Assembly: GCA_003021085.1 (NCBI GenBank)
Contig: PXRE01000039.1
Coordinates: 48,609 to 112,608 of the forward strand
Source: Halobacteriales archaeon QS_1_68_20
GTDB taxonomy: Archaea > Halobacteriota > Halobacteria > Halobacteriales > PXRE01
DNA length: 64,000 nucleotides
Direction of reading: 5' to 3'
This document shows, one piece after another, positions 27,906 to 35,340 of the stretch. Under the pieces are notes generated by a model. The model was not told the DNA's origin. It searched no databases and was given only the letters and a program-made list of their open reading frames with translations. Position 1 is the first letter of the stretch, and each line of letters begins with the position of its first letter. The position numbers and the translations under genes are program-made.

Positions 27906-28889
27906 ATGGAAGTGCCGTGCGTCCGGGCCCCCCGCGAGGACGGCGAGGCGGCCCGCCGGGAACTGGCAGCCGCGGACCTGATCGACGGCGACTTCGAGAT
28001 CGTCGTCGAGGACGGATGGCTGTACCTCCCGGTGACGGACCCGGCCGCGGTGCCCGGTGAGTTCGACGTTGTCGACCACGACGTGCCCGCCCGCGAGACC
28101 CAGACGCTCCCGGCCGACCAGCTTGGGTTCGAGCCCTCTTACGAGAGACTCGGGGAGGCCGCCATCCTCGACGAGGACGACCCCGACCGCGCCCGCGAGA
28201 TCGCGGCGGCGCTGGTCGAGTCGGACCTGCCGGTGACGACGGTGCTGAACAAGGCCTCGAAGGTCAAGGGCCAGCAGCGCGTGCGCGACTGGGAGGTGCT
28301 GGCCGGGGACGGAACGGAGGTGATCCACCGCGAGTACGGGTCCGAATTCCTGCTGGACCTCGCGGAGGTGTACTTCAGCCCCAGGCTGGCGACCGAGCGC
28401 CACCGGGTCGTCGAGCAGGTCCGGGCGGGCGAGCACGCCTTCGACATGTTCGCCGGCGTCGGCCCGTTCGCCGTCCCGATGGCCCGGCGGGGGGCCGAGG
28501 TGGTCGCGGTCGACGTGAACGAGCGGGCAATCGAGTACCTCCGGGAGAACGCCCGCCGGAACGACGTGGCCGGGCGGATCACGGCGATTCACGGCGACGT
28601 CCGGGCGGTCGCCCCCGAGTGGTCGGGGTGGGCCGACCGCGTGGTGATGAACCTGCCCCACAGCGCCGACGAGTTCCTCGACGTTGCGGTGTCGCTGGCG
28701 GGCGAGGAGTGCGTGTTGCACTACTACGACATCCAGCACGAGGACGACCCGTTCGGTCCCGGGACGGAGGTGATCCGGGCGGCCGCGGGTGAGGCGTACG
28801 AGGTCGAGGTGCTGACCGAGCGGGTCGTCCGGTCGTACGCGCCCCACGAGTTGAACGTCTGCCTGGACGTGCAGTTGACCCGGCGGTGA
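27906..28889 (+). CDS. trm5: tRNA (guanine-37 N1)-methyltransferase Trm5
   Basis: 327 residues. Class I SAM methyltransferase making m1G37, which prevents frameshifting. The N-terminal D1/D2 domains run to about residue 140. The SAM loop is AFDMFAGVGPFAVPMARRGA, the ribose-binding acid follows in VVAVDVNERAIEYL, and the catalytic block is VMNLPHSADEFL. The hallmark GSEFLLDLAEVYFSPRLATE is present. It lies just upstream of tRNA-Thr. Confidence 0.93.
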   Translation: MEVPCVRAPREDGEAARRELAAADLIDGDFEIVVEDGWLYLPVTDPAAVPGEFDVVDHDVPARETQTLPADQLGFEPSYERLGEAAILDEDDPDRAREIAAALVESDLPVTTVLNKASKVKGQQRVRDWEVLAGDGTEVIHREYGSEFLLDLAEVYFSPRLATERHRVVEQVRAGEHAFDMFAGVGPFAVPMARRGAEVVAVDVNERAIEYLRENARRNDVAGRITAIHGDVRAVAPEWSGWADRVVMNLPHSADEFLDVAVSLAGEECVLHYYDIQHEDDPFGPGTEVIRAAAGEAYEVEVLTERVVRSYAPHELNVCLDVQLTRR

Positions 28890-28942
28890 CCGCACCGTTT
28901 CGCAATCCTTAAGCGCGACTCGCCTCCTACGTTGGAGTGCGT

Positions 28943-29017
28943 GCCGGCGTAGCTCAGACTGGCTAGAGCGATTCCTTCGTAAGGAATAGGTCGGGGGTTC
29001 AAATCCCCCCGCCGGCT
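28943..29017 (+). tRNA. tRNA-Thr (anticodon CGT)
   Basis: 75-base cloverleaf. Acceptor GCCGGCG pairs with CGCCGGC; D-stem GCTC/GAGC; anticodon stem ATTCC/GGAAT around loop TTCGTAA with anticodon CGT at 28978-28980; T-stem GGGGG/CCCCC; discriminator T. No intron, CCA not encoded. A TATA-like CCTTAAGCG lies about 30 bases upstream. Its 3' end is repeated 161 bases downstream. Confidence 0.96.
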
Positions 29018-29184
29018 CTTCTCGCGAACCGTCCGCGAACGACCAGCTTGCTGTGTCGTTCGCAACCGTGAGCGTGGAGCGCCGCCGGGGATTTGAACGA
29101 GAGGAGTCGTAGCCCGGAACGGCGCGAAGCGCCGCACGCCCGGACCGTCTCCGCGTTGTCCAAATCCCCCCGCCGGCTCTTCTC
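29000..29184 (+). repeat. tRNA-Thr 3'-end duplication with an inverted copy between
   Basis: Bases 29000-29023 (T-loop, acceptor and eight flanking bases) recur exactly at 29161-29184. Between them are a hairpin (GCGAACGAC near 29032 with GTCGTTCGC near 29055) and an inverted tRNA-tail copy (GCCGCCGGGGATTTGAAC from 29081). Inverted and direct copies can fold into one long stem. This resembles the att-like traces left by tyrosine-recombinase elements at tRNA genes. Confidence 0.65.
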
Positions 29185-29625
29185 TCTGGTCCGACGGCGA
29201 GCACCGCGGAGCGTGTGCTCGCAGCGGAGGACCCAAGTGTGAGCGGTGGGGGTTTGAACCCTGCCAGCGGCAGCCCGCGCAGCGAAGCGAGCAGGAACGT
29301 CTGGCCCCGGTTTACGTTATCCGTTAGCTTTCACAAGTGAGGCACCAGGGGGAATGATTCGCTGTCTTTCACCCATCATCACTCTCGGTCATCCCTGTTT
29401 CGTCTAAACCAAGTGTTATTCCACGCTAGGAAATCCGAAGAGGCCAAGATAGAGGTTTTGTCACCGTGTTCTCGAGGACCGGAACGAATAAGGTATTTGG
29501 GGGGCAGCTATAAGACTGATGTAATAACTCGTGGCGTTTTACCGTCATTATTTTGACCAAATTATGGCGATTGGGATGGCCGGAAACTATTTATGGATGT
29601 AGAAAAAGAATTTGGGAATAAAACC
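29185..29625. other. Second tRNA-tail element, cut off, then the AT-rich island edge
   Basis: 29243-29310 begins another element of the same kind (GGGGGTTTGAACCCTGCCAG, later GAACGTCTGGCCCCGGTTTA), but where a direct tRNA tail should follow the sequence turns AT-rich. From about 29311 on, GC content drops sharply. No gene is seen to 29625. TATA-like CTATTTATGG at 29587-29596 probably drives the operon starting at 29626. Confidence 0.5.
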
Positions 29626-29760
29626 ATGAAACTATCAATGGTAATTGAGACTATGGCTATCGTCACCACAACCCAGCTTAAAGACGGGTCTTCCCCCTTC
29701 TTCCAGAATCACCACAAATATGTGGTCCCCAACCCTATGAACGACCAAGAACGATACTAA
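29626..29760 (+). CDS. Small protein, first frame of the AT-rich operon
   Basis: 44 residues (MKLSMVIETMAIVTTTQLKD and so on). Supported only by position: a TATA-like box lies about 35 bases upstream, and the stop is 13 bases before the next gene of a tightly packed same-strand set. No known family, no signal peptide, no cysteines. It could instead be a leader of the following gene. Confidence 0.35.
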   Translation: MKLSMVIETMAIVTTTQLKDGSSPFFQNHHKYVVPNPMNDQERY

Positions 29761-29773
29761 ACCGGCTCAACGA

Positions 29774-30013
29774 ATGTCACCAACCTTTACATTTGGCCCA
29801 AGTGCCGCAGAAATCGTGGCAAATGAACTTGGGTTCGAAGTTGAGGAAGAAACTGGCCTATTAGTTGATGCCGAGACTGGTGAGTACGTTATCCCGAGTG
29901 GAAAAGACGAACCAATTACGCTTGATGAGTTCGGTGGTGTCGGTGAGGGTTCACGGATCCTCATTGAAGATGACTTCAACTCTGTCTCTGCCTACGTTGA
30001 GGAATACCGTTAA
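29774..30013 (+). CDS. Small acidic protein of the AT-rich island
   Basis: 79 residues, very acidic, no membrane segment. SAAEIVANELGFEVEEETGL followed by ETGEYVIPSGKDEPITLDEF looks like a helix and a beta meander, with no recognised domain. It starts 13 bases after the 44-residue frame and ends 11 bases before the next start, so it is part of one transcript. Codon use is AT-rich, unlike the rest of the window. Confidence 0.55.
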   Translation: MSPTFTFGPSAAEIVANELGFEVEEETGLLVDAETGEYVIPSGKDEPITLDEFGGVGEGSRILIEDDFNSVSAYVEEYR

Positions 30014-30024
30014 GGGGACTAATC

Positions 30025-30606
30025 TTGACTGGGGATAACTCTGAAGACGATAATGGGGATGACGATGATTTACTGAAAACATTTATTGGCATTATTAAAT
30101 ATGATGATATTACTACACTAACTGAAAAAGTATATGATTTCGTCAGACGTGGACGGAACGCTGCAGTGTCGTTTGTCTCTGAAGATGAAAAAGAAATCCG
30201 CTTTAATTTAGATGTTCTTGAAGATCCAGACACGGAGATACGTGTAGTTAAGGAAGGACCTAGCGAACCTCCTTTTCAAAAGATAACCAATGATGAGGAA
30301 GAGTTCATTGAGCTAAATGTTTCTGTCCTTAATGAAAAAGAGCGAGAGAAAGTCGTGTCCAAAATCGAAGAAGAATTCGAAAAGCAGGGCCGTTTTCTCA
30401 CCCATGAACAGGAAAAAGGATATGGCGTTGCAGAAGGTGCAAAGAACGATCCAGAAATAAGTAAAATCCTCGGGTTTTTTGATTTCCTTGAGGGTCGAGA
30501 CAAACAACTACTCCGTCGGGGTCTAAGTATTCGGAATGCTTGGGAGGATGATAGTATATATCCCTCGGGAACAAATGGAAGAGTGGAAAAACGACTTAGA
30601 GGATGA
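30025..30606 (+). CDS. Hypothetical protein, N-terminal half of a split gene
   Basis: 193 codons from a TTG start at 30025; no ATG is near. Acidic start (NSEDDNGDDDD), then SFVSEDEKEIRFNLDVLEDP and a long charged helix EKEREKVVSKIEEEFEKQGR. After AWEDDSIY the frame runs into a short unrelated tail. The sense continues in the +1 frame as IPREQMEEWKNDLEDEF, and adding one TA to the TATATA run at 30554-30560 would join the two into a protein of about 333 residues. No known family. Either a slippage-broken gene or a phase-variable one. Confidence 0.5.
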   Translation: MTGDNSEDDNGDDDDLLKTFIGIIKYDDITTLTEKVYDFVRRGRNAAVSFVSEDEKEIRFNLDVLEDPDTEIRVVKEGPSEPPFQKITNDEEEFIELNVSVLNEKEREKVVSKIEEEFEKQGRFLTHEQEKGYGVAEGAKNDPEISKILGFFDFLEGRDKQLLRRGLSIRNAWEDDSIYPSGTNGRVEKRLRG

Positions 30607-31024
30607 GTTTGGAGAGCATGGATCAACGGTTGCAAATTTCTGTAGTTCAGAATATTATGATCCGGGGAATATAATGCAGAATATAATGGGTCGGGTGCTT
30701 GAAGAGCATGATTATGAGAAAGCCCGTTCGGTATATTATAATATTCTTAGCAATAAACCATTTGTTGTCTATGTTGGGAAATATGATAATGCTCGACGTA
30801 TAAGTAAAGATGTATTTAAGAAACTGAAGGAACATGAGAGCTATCCCTATGAAGTGCCATTTGTTGATCTTCGGGCTCAGGGATATCGAAATAGGAGAGT
30901 GGCAGAACAGGCGATTGAACATTTACGAGAGAATGTTCCAGAATCTGCAATTAAAAGGCTTCACTCCGATAATGAGTTCGTATTCCGGATCAACACAGAC
31001 GTAGCTGGAAACTTAGAAGGATAA
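30536..31024 (+). CDS. Hypothetical protein, C-terminal half of a split gene
   Basis: Second half of the gene above. The open frame begins at ATG 30536, but the part homologous by sense starts at IPREQMEEWKND (about 30561). It has a YDNARRISKDVFKKLKEHES stretch and ends LHSDNEFVFRINTDVAGNLE. Mixed alpha-beta with no membrane segment and no motif I recognise. It stops six bases before the next gene, a small membrane protein. Confidence 0.5.
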   Translation: MLGRMIVYIPREQMEEWKNDLEDEFGEHGSTVANFCSSEYYDPGNIMQNIMGRVLEEHDYEKARSVYYNILSNKPFVVYVGKYDNARRISKDVFKKLKEHESYPYEVPFVDLRAQGYRNRRVAEQAIEHLRENVPESAIKRLHSDNEFVFRINTDVAGNLEG

Positions 31025-31030
31025 AAACTG

Positions 31031-31408
31031 ATGTCTGCTAACGATCTAAAAGCAATTCTTAATTCACCGGAAGCTTTCTTGTTTTTACCCACAGTAAATT
31101 ATGTGTATTTATTTGCGACGATGGGCTACCGATGGGAGTTCATTCTTTGTTGCGCCGCAGGCTTGTCCTGTGCGCTAGTCTACAATATCCTTGACGGAAT
31201 CCCCGCTAGTAAAGCGACAAACGTTCGGTTAGGTGTCACTGGATTGCTTATTACTGGAGTTATATCTTGGGTAACGTTTCTTTTCCATAGCACTTTCCGA
31301 CTCTATAACTCGTTCACTGAGGAGAGTATCATCCATGAACTCCTGTTTTTTACATCATTAGTGTTTTTTTATTGTTGTTATGACGAACTTACTATTACTA
31401 AAGTATGA
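31031..31408 (+). CDS. Small membrane protein of the AT-rich island
   Basis: 125 residues with about four hydrophobic helices: around FLFLPTVNYVYLFATMG, FILCCAAGLSCALVYNI, GVTGLLITGVISWVTFLF, and LLFFTSLVFFYCCYDEL. No recognised family. It comes last in the AT-rich operon, six bases after the preceding frame. A membrane effector behind a cytosolic sensor is a common layout in anti-phage cassettes; here that is inference from layout alone. Confidence 0.6.
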   Translation: MSANDLKAILNSPEAFLFLPTVNYVYLFATMGYRWEFILCCAAGLSCALVYNILDGIPASKATNVRLGVTGLLITGVISWVTFLFHSTFRLYNSFTEESIIHELLFFTSLVFFYCCYDELTITKV

Positions 31409-31498
31409 AAGTGAGTATCAGGGGACAATATAATACCTAGTAAAATACATCTTGATTCGGGGTTTGTGGACATCGCTTACAGTAATACTTCCGACTCC

Positions 31499-31687
31499 TC
31501 AGTCGGCGGCCCAGGCCTGCTTGCAGTGCTCGTCGCAGAAGGAGTAGAGTTCGACGCCGCCGTCGGGGGTGTCCTCGACGGCGACCGGGTAGCTCACGCC
31601 GAGATCGAACGCCGCGCCGCAGTGGTCACACTCCGAGAACGGGTGGCCGCCGTCGAACGTCTTTCTGCCGCCGCTGTCGGTCATCAT
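31499..31687 (-). CDS. Small metal-binding protein (DUF7576-like)
   Basis: 62 residues. Four cysteines in the pattern CDHC and FCDEHCKQAW form a TRASH-like zinc site. This is a common haloarchaeal small protein of unknown function. Its ATG (31687) directly abuts the stop of the HalOD1 gene upstream on the same strand, so both are on one transcript. Confidence 0.7.
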   Translation of the reverse strand: MMTDSGGRKTFDGGHPFSECDHCGAAFDLGVSYPVAVEDTPDGGVELYSFCDEHCKQAWAAD

Positions 31688-31933
31688 CTACCGGTCGGCC
31701 AGTTCGAGTCGGCCGTCGGCGTGGACCGTGACCTCGTAGCCGTGGTAAGTGAACGCCGCCTGGCCGACGGCCGAGTCGTTCCGGAACAGGCGGTCGAGCG
31801 CGTCCGGGTCGAGCACGTCGAACAGCCGCACGTCCAGATCCAGGGGGTCGACGTCCTCGACGCTGGCGACCGCTCTCACGACCGCGTCGCTGACCGCTTC
31901 GTCTTCGGTGATCCGGTATTGCTGGTCCGTCAT
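31688..31933 (-). CDS. HalOD1 output-domain protein
   Basis: 81 residues covering one HalOD1 domain: VSDAVVRAVASVEDVDPLDL, then DPDALDRLF, and FTYHGYEVTVHADGRLEL. HalOD1 is found in haloarchaeal signalling proteins, its biochemical activity unknown. An ATG four codons upstream (31945) is an alternative start. A minus-strand TATA-like TCTATAGAG lies at about 31985-31993. Confidence 0.75.
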   Translation of the reverse strand: MTDQQYRITEDEAVSDAVVRAVASVEDVDPLDLDVRLFDVLDPDALDRLFRNDSAVGQAAFTYHGYEVTVHADGRLELADR

Positions 31934-32129
31934 GCAGTGACTCATTACCCGTTCTGAATGTCGGGTCCAGGAAAGCCGTTCTATCTCTATAGACAGGCTC
32001 CGGCCGAAGGAGGGGCTATCTATCTAGAGCGGCGTGTGCGAGGGGCCGGCGCCCGTTTTCCAGCGGGACGGCCGCTCCGGCGGTGTAGACTACCGCCACG
32101 CCTTTCTCTCCGGTCGCTGTCCGTCTAGT

Positions 32130-33503
32130 ATGGGCGACGGTACCTACCGGGTCGGGGTTCTGAGCCTCCACAACAGCAAGGAGACGAAAGCGATTCTCAA
32201 CGCGGTCGAGGACCTGGGGCACCAGCCGGTGTGGCTGCGCGAGGAGAACACGGCGGTCGACATCCGGGACGGGACGGTCCACGTCGAACCCGAGGTGGAC
32301 GTGGTCGCCAACCGCCTGCTGTTGTCGAACACGCCCCAGCCCTCCGAGGAACTGGGGCTGGCGAGCATCTTCGCGGAGCTGCTGCCGACGCTGAACCCGC
32401 CGGACGCGACGCTGGTCGCCATGCACAAGTTCGCAACCGCGGCGACGCTGGCCGACGCCGACATCCCGGTTCCGGACGCGCTGCTGGCGCTGTCGTCGGA
32501 TCGGCTGAACGCCGACCGCGAGCGCTTCGGCGAGGAGGCCGTCTACAAGACCGCCATCGGGACCCACGGCGGCGGCACCTGGAAGGTTGGCCCGGATGAC
32601 CCCGTCAACGCCGAGGTCGGCAACCGGCGGGCGTTCCTCCAGCAGATGATCGAGCGCGACGGTGGCTCCGCGAGCGGGACGTCGTCGGACGGATCCGACG
32701 GAAAGCGCCACCACGACCTCCGGGTCTACGTCGTCGGCGACCAGGTGATCGGGACGATGGCCCGCCACGCCGCCGAGGGCGAGTGGCGGACGAACGTGGC
32801 GCTCGGCGGCGAGGTCTCGGACGCCGGGGACGGTCTCCCGGAGGGCTTGCTGGAGACGGCCGTTCGAGCGGCCGACGAGGTCGGCCTGGACTACGCCGGC
32901 GTCGACATCGTGGAGGGCGAGGACGGCTACTACGTGCTGGAGGTCAACCCGACCGCCGGGTTCAAGGGGCTGTTCCAGGCGACCGGGATCAGCCCCGCGC
33001 CGTACATCGCGAAACTGGCCATCGAGCGCGCGGGCGGCACCGTCGACGACGAGCGGGTCCGGGACCTGTCGAAGACGCTGGACGACTCAGTGCCGGCGTG
33101 CAAGCCCCGGCCGGAGGGTCGCACGAAGACCACCGAACCGGTCGTCGTCGGCTACACCGAGGAGGTGGTGGTCACGGGCACCCGGGGCTCGGAACGCGTC
33201 GTCGCCAAGTCCGACACCGGCGCGACCCGGACCAGCATCGACACCGGCCTGGCGGCCACCATCGGTGCCGGTCCGATCAAGGACATCACGAGGGTCCGCT
33301 CGGGGAGCGTCAAGAAGGGCGAGTCGCGGCCGGTCGTCGACATCGTCGTCGGCGTCGGCGGCACGCAACATACGGTTACCGCCAGCATCCAGGACCGCAG
33401 TCACATGGACTACCCGCTCTTGCTGGGGCGGGACGTGCTGGAACACTACCAGGTCGACGTGCGGAAGCGCGCTGACGCGGACGAGGCGACGAGTGAGGAA
33501 TAG
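32130..33503 (+). CDS. RimK-like ATP-grasp ligase fused to a retropepsin-like domain
   Basis: 457 residues. Residues 1-300 are an ATP-grasp amide ligase of the RimK kind: NRLLLSNTP, YKTAIGTHGGG (ATP loop), LDYAGVDIVEG and VLEVNPTAGFKG (metal ligands). Residues 330-450 are a separate aspartic-protease-like domain with AKSDTGATRTSIDT (D-T-G-A) and HMDYPLLLGRDVLEHY, the fold of the RimK-associated ATP-dependent zinc protease family (DUF785). The fusion joins two proteins often encoded side by side in bacteria, where RimK adds glutamate to ribosomal protein S6. The substrate here is unknown. Confidence 0.82.
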   Translation: MGDGTYRVGVLSLHNSKETKAILNAVEDLGHQPVWLREENTAVDIRDGTVHVEPEVDVVANRLLLSNTPQPSEELGLASIFAELLPTLNPPDATLVAMHKFATAATLADADIPVPDALLALSSDRLNADRERFGEEAVYKTAIGTHGGGTWKVGPDDPVNAEVGNRRAFLQQMIERDGGSASGTSSDGSDGKRHHDLRVYVVGDQVIGTMARHAAEGEWRTNVALGGEVSDAGDGLPEGLLETAVRAADEVGLDYAGVDIVEGEDGYYVLEVNPTAGFKGLFQATGISPAPYIAKLAIERAGGTVDDERVRDLSKTLDDSVPACKPRPEGRTKTTEPVVVGYTEEVVVTGTRGSERVVAKSDTGATRTSIDTGLAATIGAGPIKDITRVRSGSVKKGESRPVVDIVVGVGGTQHTVTASIQDRSHMDYPLLLGRDVLEHYQVDVRKRADADEATSEE

Positions 33504-33834
33504 CTGATCAGGGTTTTGGTCGGTTCGGTCACTGTACGGGGGCGAGTCGACTGCCACTACGTCGAAAGCTCCCGGACGGCATTGGTCCCGGTCTAACGGG
33601 TTTTCTCCCGACACTACGTCGAAAGCCCCCGGCGGGCTTCGGTCGCGCGCCTCGTTGCGCTCCTCGTCGCTCCTTCGTTTCACTCAGTCGCTCCTGCGGT
33701 GCTTACGTCGTCGTGCTTCCCGAAGCCCGCCGGCCCCTTTCATTCCCACCCGACCGCACCTCGTCCTCCCCAACCGCCTGCGTTACTCGTTTCACTGCGT
33801 TACTCGCCCCTCGCGCGCGTTGCTCGCGCGCGCC

Positions 33835-33909
33835 GAGAGCCTAATTTGGGATGCGCGCTGAGAGCCTAATTTGGGATGCGCGCTGAGAGCCTAATTTGGG
33901 ATGCGCGCT
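33835..33909 (+). repeat. Three perfect 25-bp tandem repeats
   Basis: Unit begins GAGAGCCTAATTTGGGATGC and ends GCGCT; copies at 33835-33859, 33860-33884 and 33885-33909 are identical. A degenerate half copy (GAGCCTAACTT) follows. It is too regular and has no spacers, so it is not a CRISPR array. There is no open frame in a multiple of three (25 bp). Confidence 0.9.
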
Positions 33910-34025
33910 GAGAGGAGCCTAACTTCACCGTGTGGCGCGCGCTGGCGCGGCCTCCCTGCCGCGCCACCAACGCGCGAGGGACGAGTAACGGAAGGAGTGC
34001 CCGAAGGGCACGACTGAGTAACGCA

Positions 34026-34160
34026 GTCGGCTGGGGAGGCTGGTGGTCGAGCCGAGCTGGGGGGGGGACTGAAAGGGGCCGTGGGCTCGACGAACCCGGC
34101 CGACGTAAGGACCGCAGCGAGGCCCGGGAGTCGAGCGCGCGCGGGCTTTCTACGTGTTGC
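34026..34160. repeat. Dispersed repeat, short copy
   Basis: Carries the same ordered blocks as 16402-16631 (GTCGGCTGGGGAGGCTGGTG, GAAAGGGGCCG, CCGACGTAAGGACCG, GCGGGCTTTCTACGTGTTGC) without the 100-base extra part of that copy. By eye about three quarters of aligned bases agree; no exact count was made. Confidence 0.55.
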
Positions 34161-34341
34161 CGGTTGAGATCCCGTTGATTGAGAGCGCATGAGAACCACC
34201 CGCCCAGAACTCCTTATATACTCCGCGAACCCTAATAAAGAACTTAAAGAAACTCACCAAACCTCGACATCTCGACAATATAAGAGTCCCCACCTACGCT
34301 TTTGCCGCTGGCCGCCGAACCACCAACCGGAAATTCCGAGG

Positions 34342-34506
34342 ATGCCGACCGAACGCTGCGGAATCTGCGGGACGAAGGTACCGATGGGCCACAGCACCCA
34401 CCTGCTGGTCAACCCGGCAGACGGCGAGGTGACCGACCACTACGTCTGCGGGAGTTGCTACGAGGCGGAAGTCGTACCGTTGCTGGACCTCAGCGAGGAG
34501 TCGTAA
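34342..34506 (+). CDS. Small zinc-finger protein
   Basis: 54 residues with CGICGTKV and CGSCYEAEV, two CxxC knuckles about 30 apart. The ATG MPTERCGIC at 34342 is preferred; the open frame upstream is not protein-like. A TATA box (TTATATA, about 34214) is rather far, giving a leader of about 100 bases. Function unknown; similar mini zinc fingers are abundant in haloarchaea. It converges with the glycosylase gene six bases away. Confidence 0.72.
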   Translation: MPTERCGICGTKVPMGHSTHLLVNPADGEVTDHYVCGSCYEAEVVPLLDLSEES

Positions 34507-34512
34507 GGGAGT

Positions 34513-35175
34513 CTACCCCTCGTACGCCCGCCACAGGTACAGGCTCGCGTAACTCCGGTAGGGTCGCCACGGCTCCGCCCGCTCGCGCATCTCAGCCCGG
34601 GTCATCTCCTCGCCGTACAGCGCCCGCATCCCCTTCCTGATCCCGAGGTCGCCCACGGGGAACACGTCCGGCCGACCCAGGCCGAACATCAGGAACATGT
34701 CGACGGTCCAGGGGCCGATGCCGCGGATCTCGCCCAGTTCGGCGGCGACCGCCTCGTTGTCCATGCCGTCGAAGTACGACTGCGAGTACCCCCGCTCGAG
34801 CCACGCGTCCGCGAGCGCGCGGACGTACTCGACTTTGGCTTCCGAGAGGCCGGCGTCCCGGAGGACTGCCTCGTCGGCCGCGAGCACGCCCTCCGGGGTC
34901 ACCTCCATGGCCTCGAACATCCGCTCGCGGATGGCGGCCGCGGAGGCCATCGACACCTGCTGGCGGAGGATCGACACCACGAGGCGCCGGAACGGGTCCT
35001 CGGCGGGGTCGAGTTCCAGCGGGCCGTGCTCCTCGACGACCGGGCCGAGGCCGGGTTCCGCCACGAGCACCTCGTAGGCCTCGGTCGCGGTCGGTTCGTC
35101 GGCCGCCTCGTCGGCAGCGGTGACTGACTCCCCGGGTATCTCCGGTCGGCTGTCCGTCGCGTCCCCGTCGGTCAT
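34513..35175 (-). CDS. DNA-3-methyladenine glycosylase (AlkA-like, HhH-GPD)
   Basis: 220 residues. Base-excision repair enzyme that removes alkylated purines. Helix-hairpin-helix GEIRGIGPWTVDMFLMFGLG followed by the Gly-Pro-Asp loop DVFPVGDLGIRKGM, with catalytic Asp in VGDLG. An earlier RLVVSILRQQVSMASAAAI matches the first helices of the family. Residues 1-40 are an acidic extension. The ATG at 35175 is chosen; the frame is open far upstream only because it is antisense to the kinase gene. Confidence 0.88.
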   Translation of the reverse strand: MTDGDATDSRPEIPGESVTAADEAADEPTATEAYEVLVAEPGLGPVVEEHGPLELDPAEDPFRRLVVSILRQQVSMASAAAIRERMFEAMEVTPEGVLAADEAVLRDAGLSEAKVEYVRALADAWLERGYSQSYFDGMDNEAVAAELGEIRGIGPWTVDMFLMFGLGRPDVFPVGDLGIRKGMRALYGEEMTRAEMRERAEPWRPYRSYASLYLWRAYEG

Positions 35176-35340
35176 TGCGAGGGTCGTTGGCCGTCGTGGT
35201 TCAAGTGTTCCGCGGTTGGGGCACGGGCGGGCCGAGGTCCGGGGCCAGCGTAGCGACGGCGGTTCCGTCGGCGGCGTCCCGACCGTTGCGGGGGCCGGAT
35301 ACCTCCGACCGTTTTTAAGCCTCCACGACGAAACCACGTC

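Larger units (their letters stand above)
33504..34341. other. 840-base repeat-rich intergenic region
   Basis: No gene seen. It contains two copies of ACTACGTCGAAAGC (near 33557 and 33613), a GC hairpin (33812-33835), three tandem 25-bp repeats (33835-33909), the short copy of the dispersed repeat (34026-34160), and a TATA box TTATATA near 34214 serving the small zinc-finger gene. Probably an accumulation site for non-coding repeats. Confidence 0.6.

Noticed and set aside
29018..29310. A second partial tRNA gene
   Set aside because: The copied part is only the T-arm and acceptor end; no D-arm or anticodon arm is present, so it is a tail duplication.
33835..33909. Possible CRISPR array
   Set aside because: The repeats are head-to-tail without spacers, and no cas gene is in the window.
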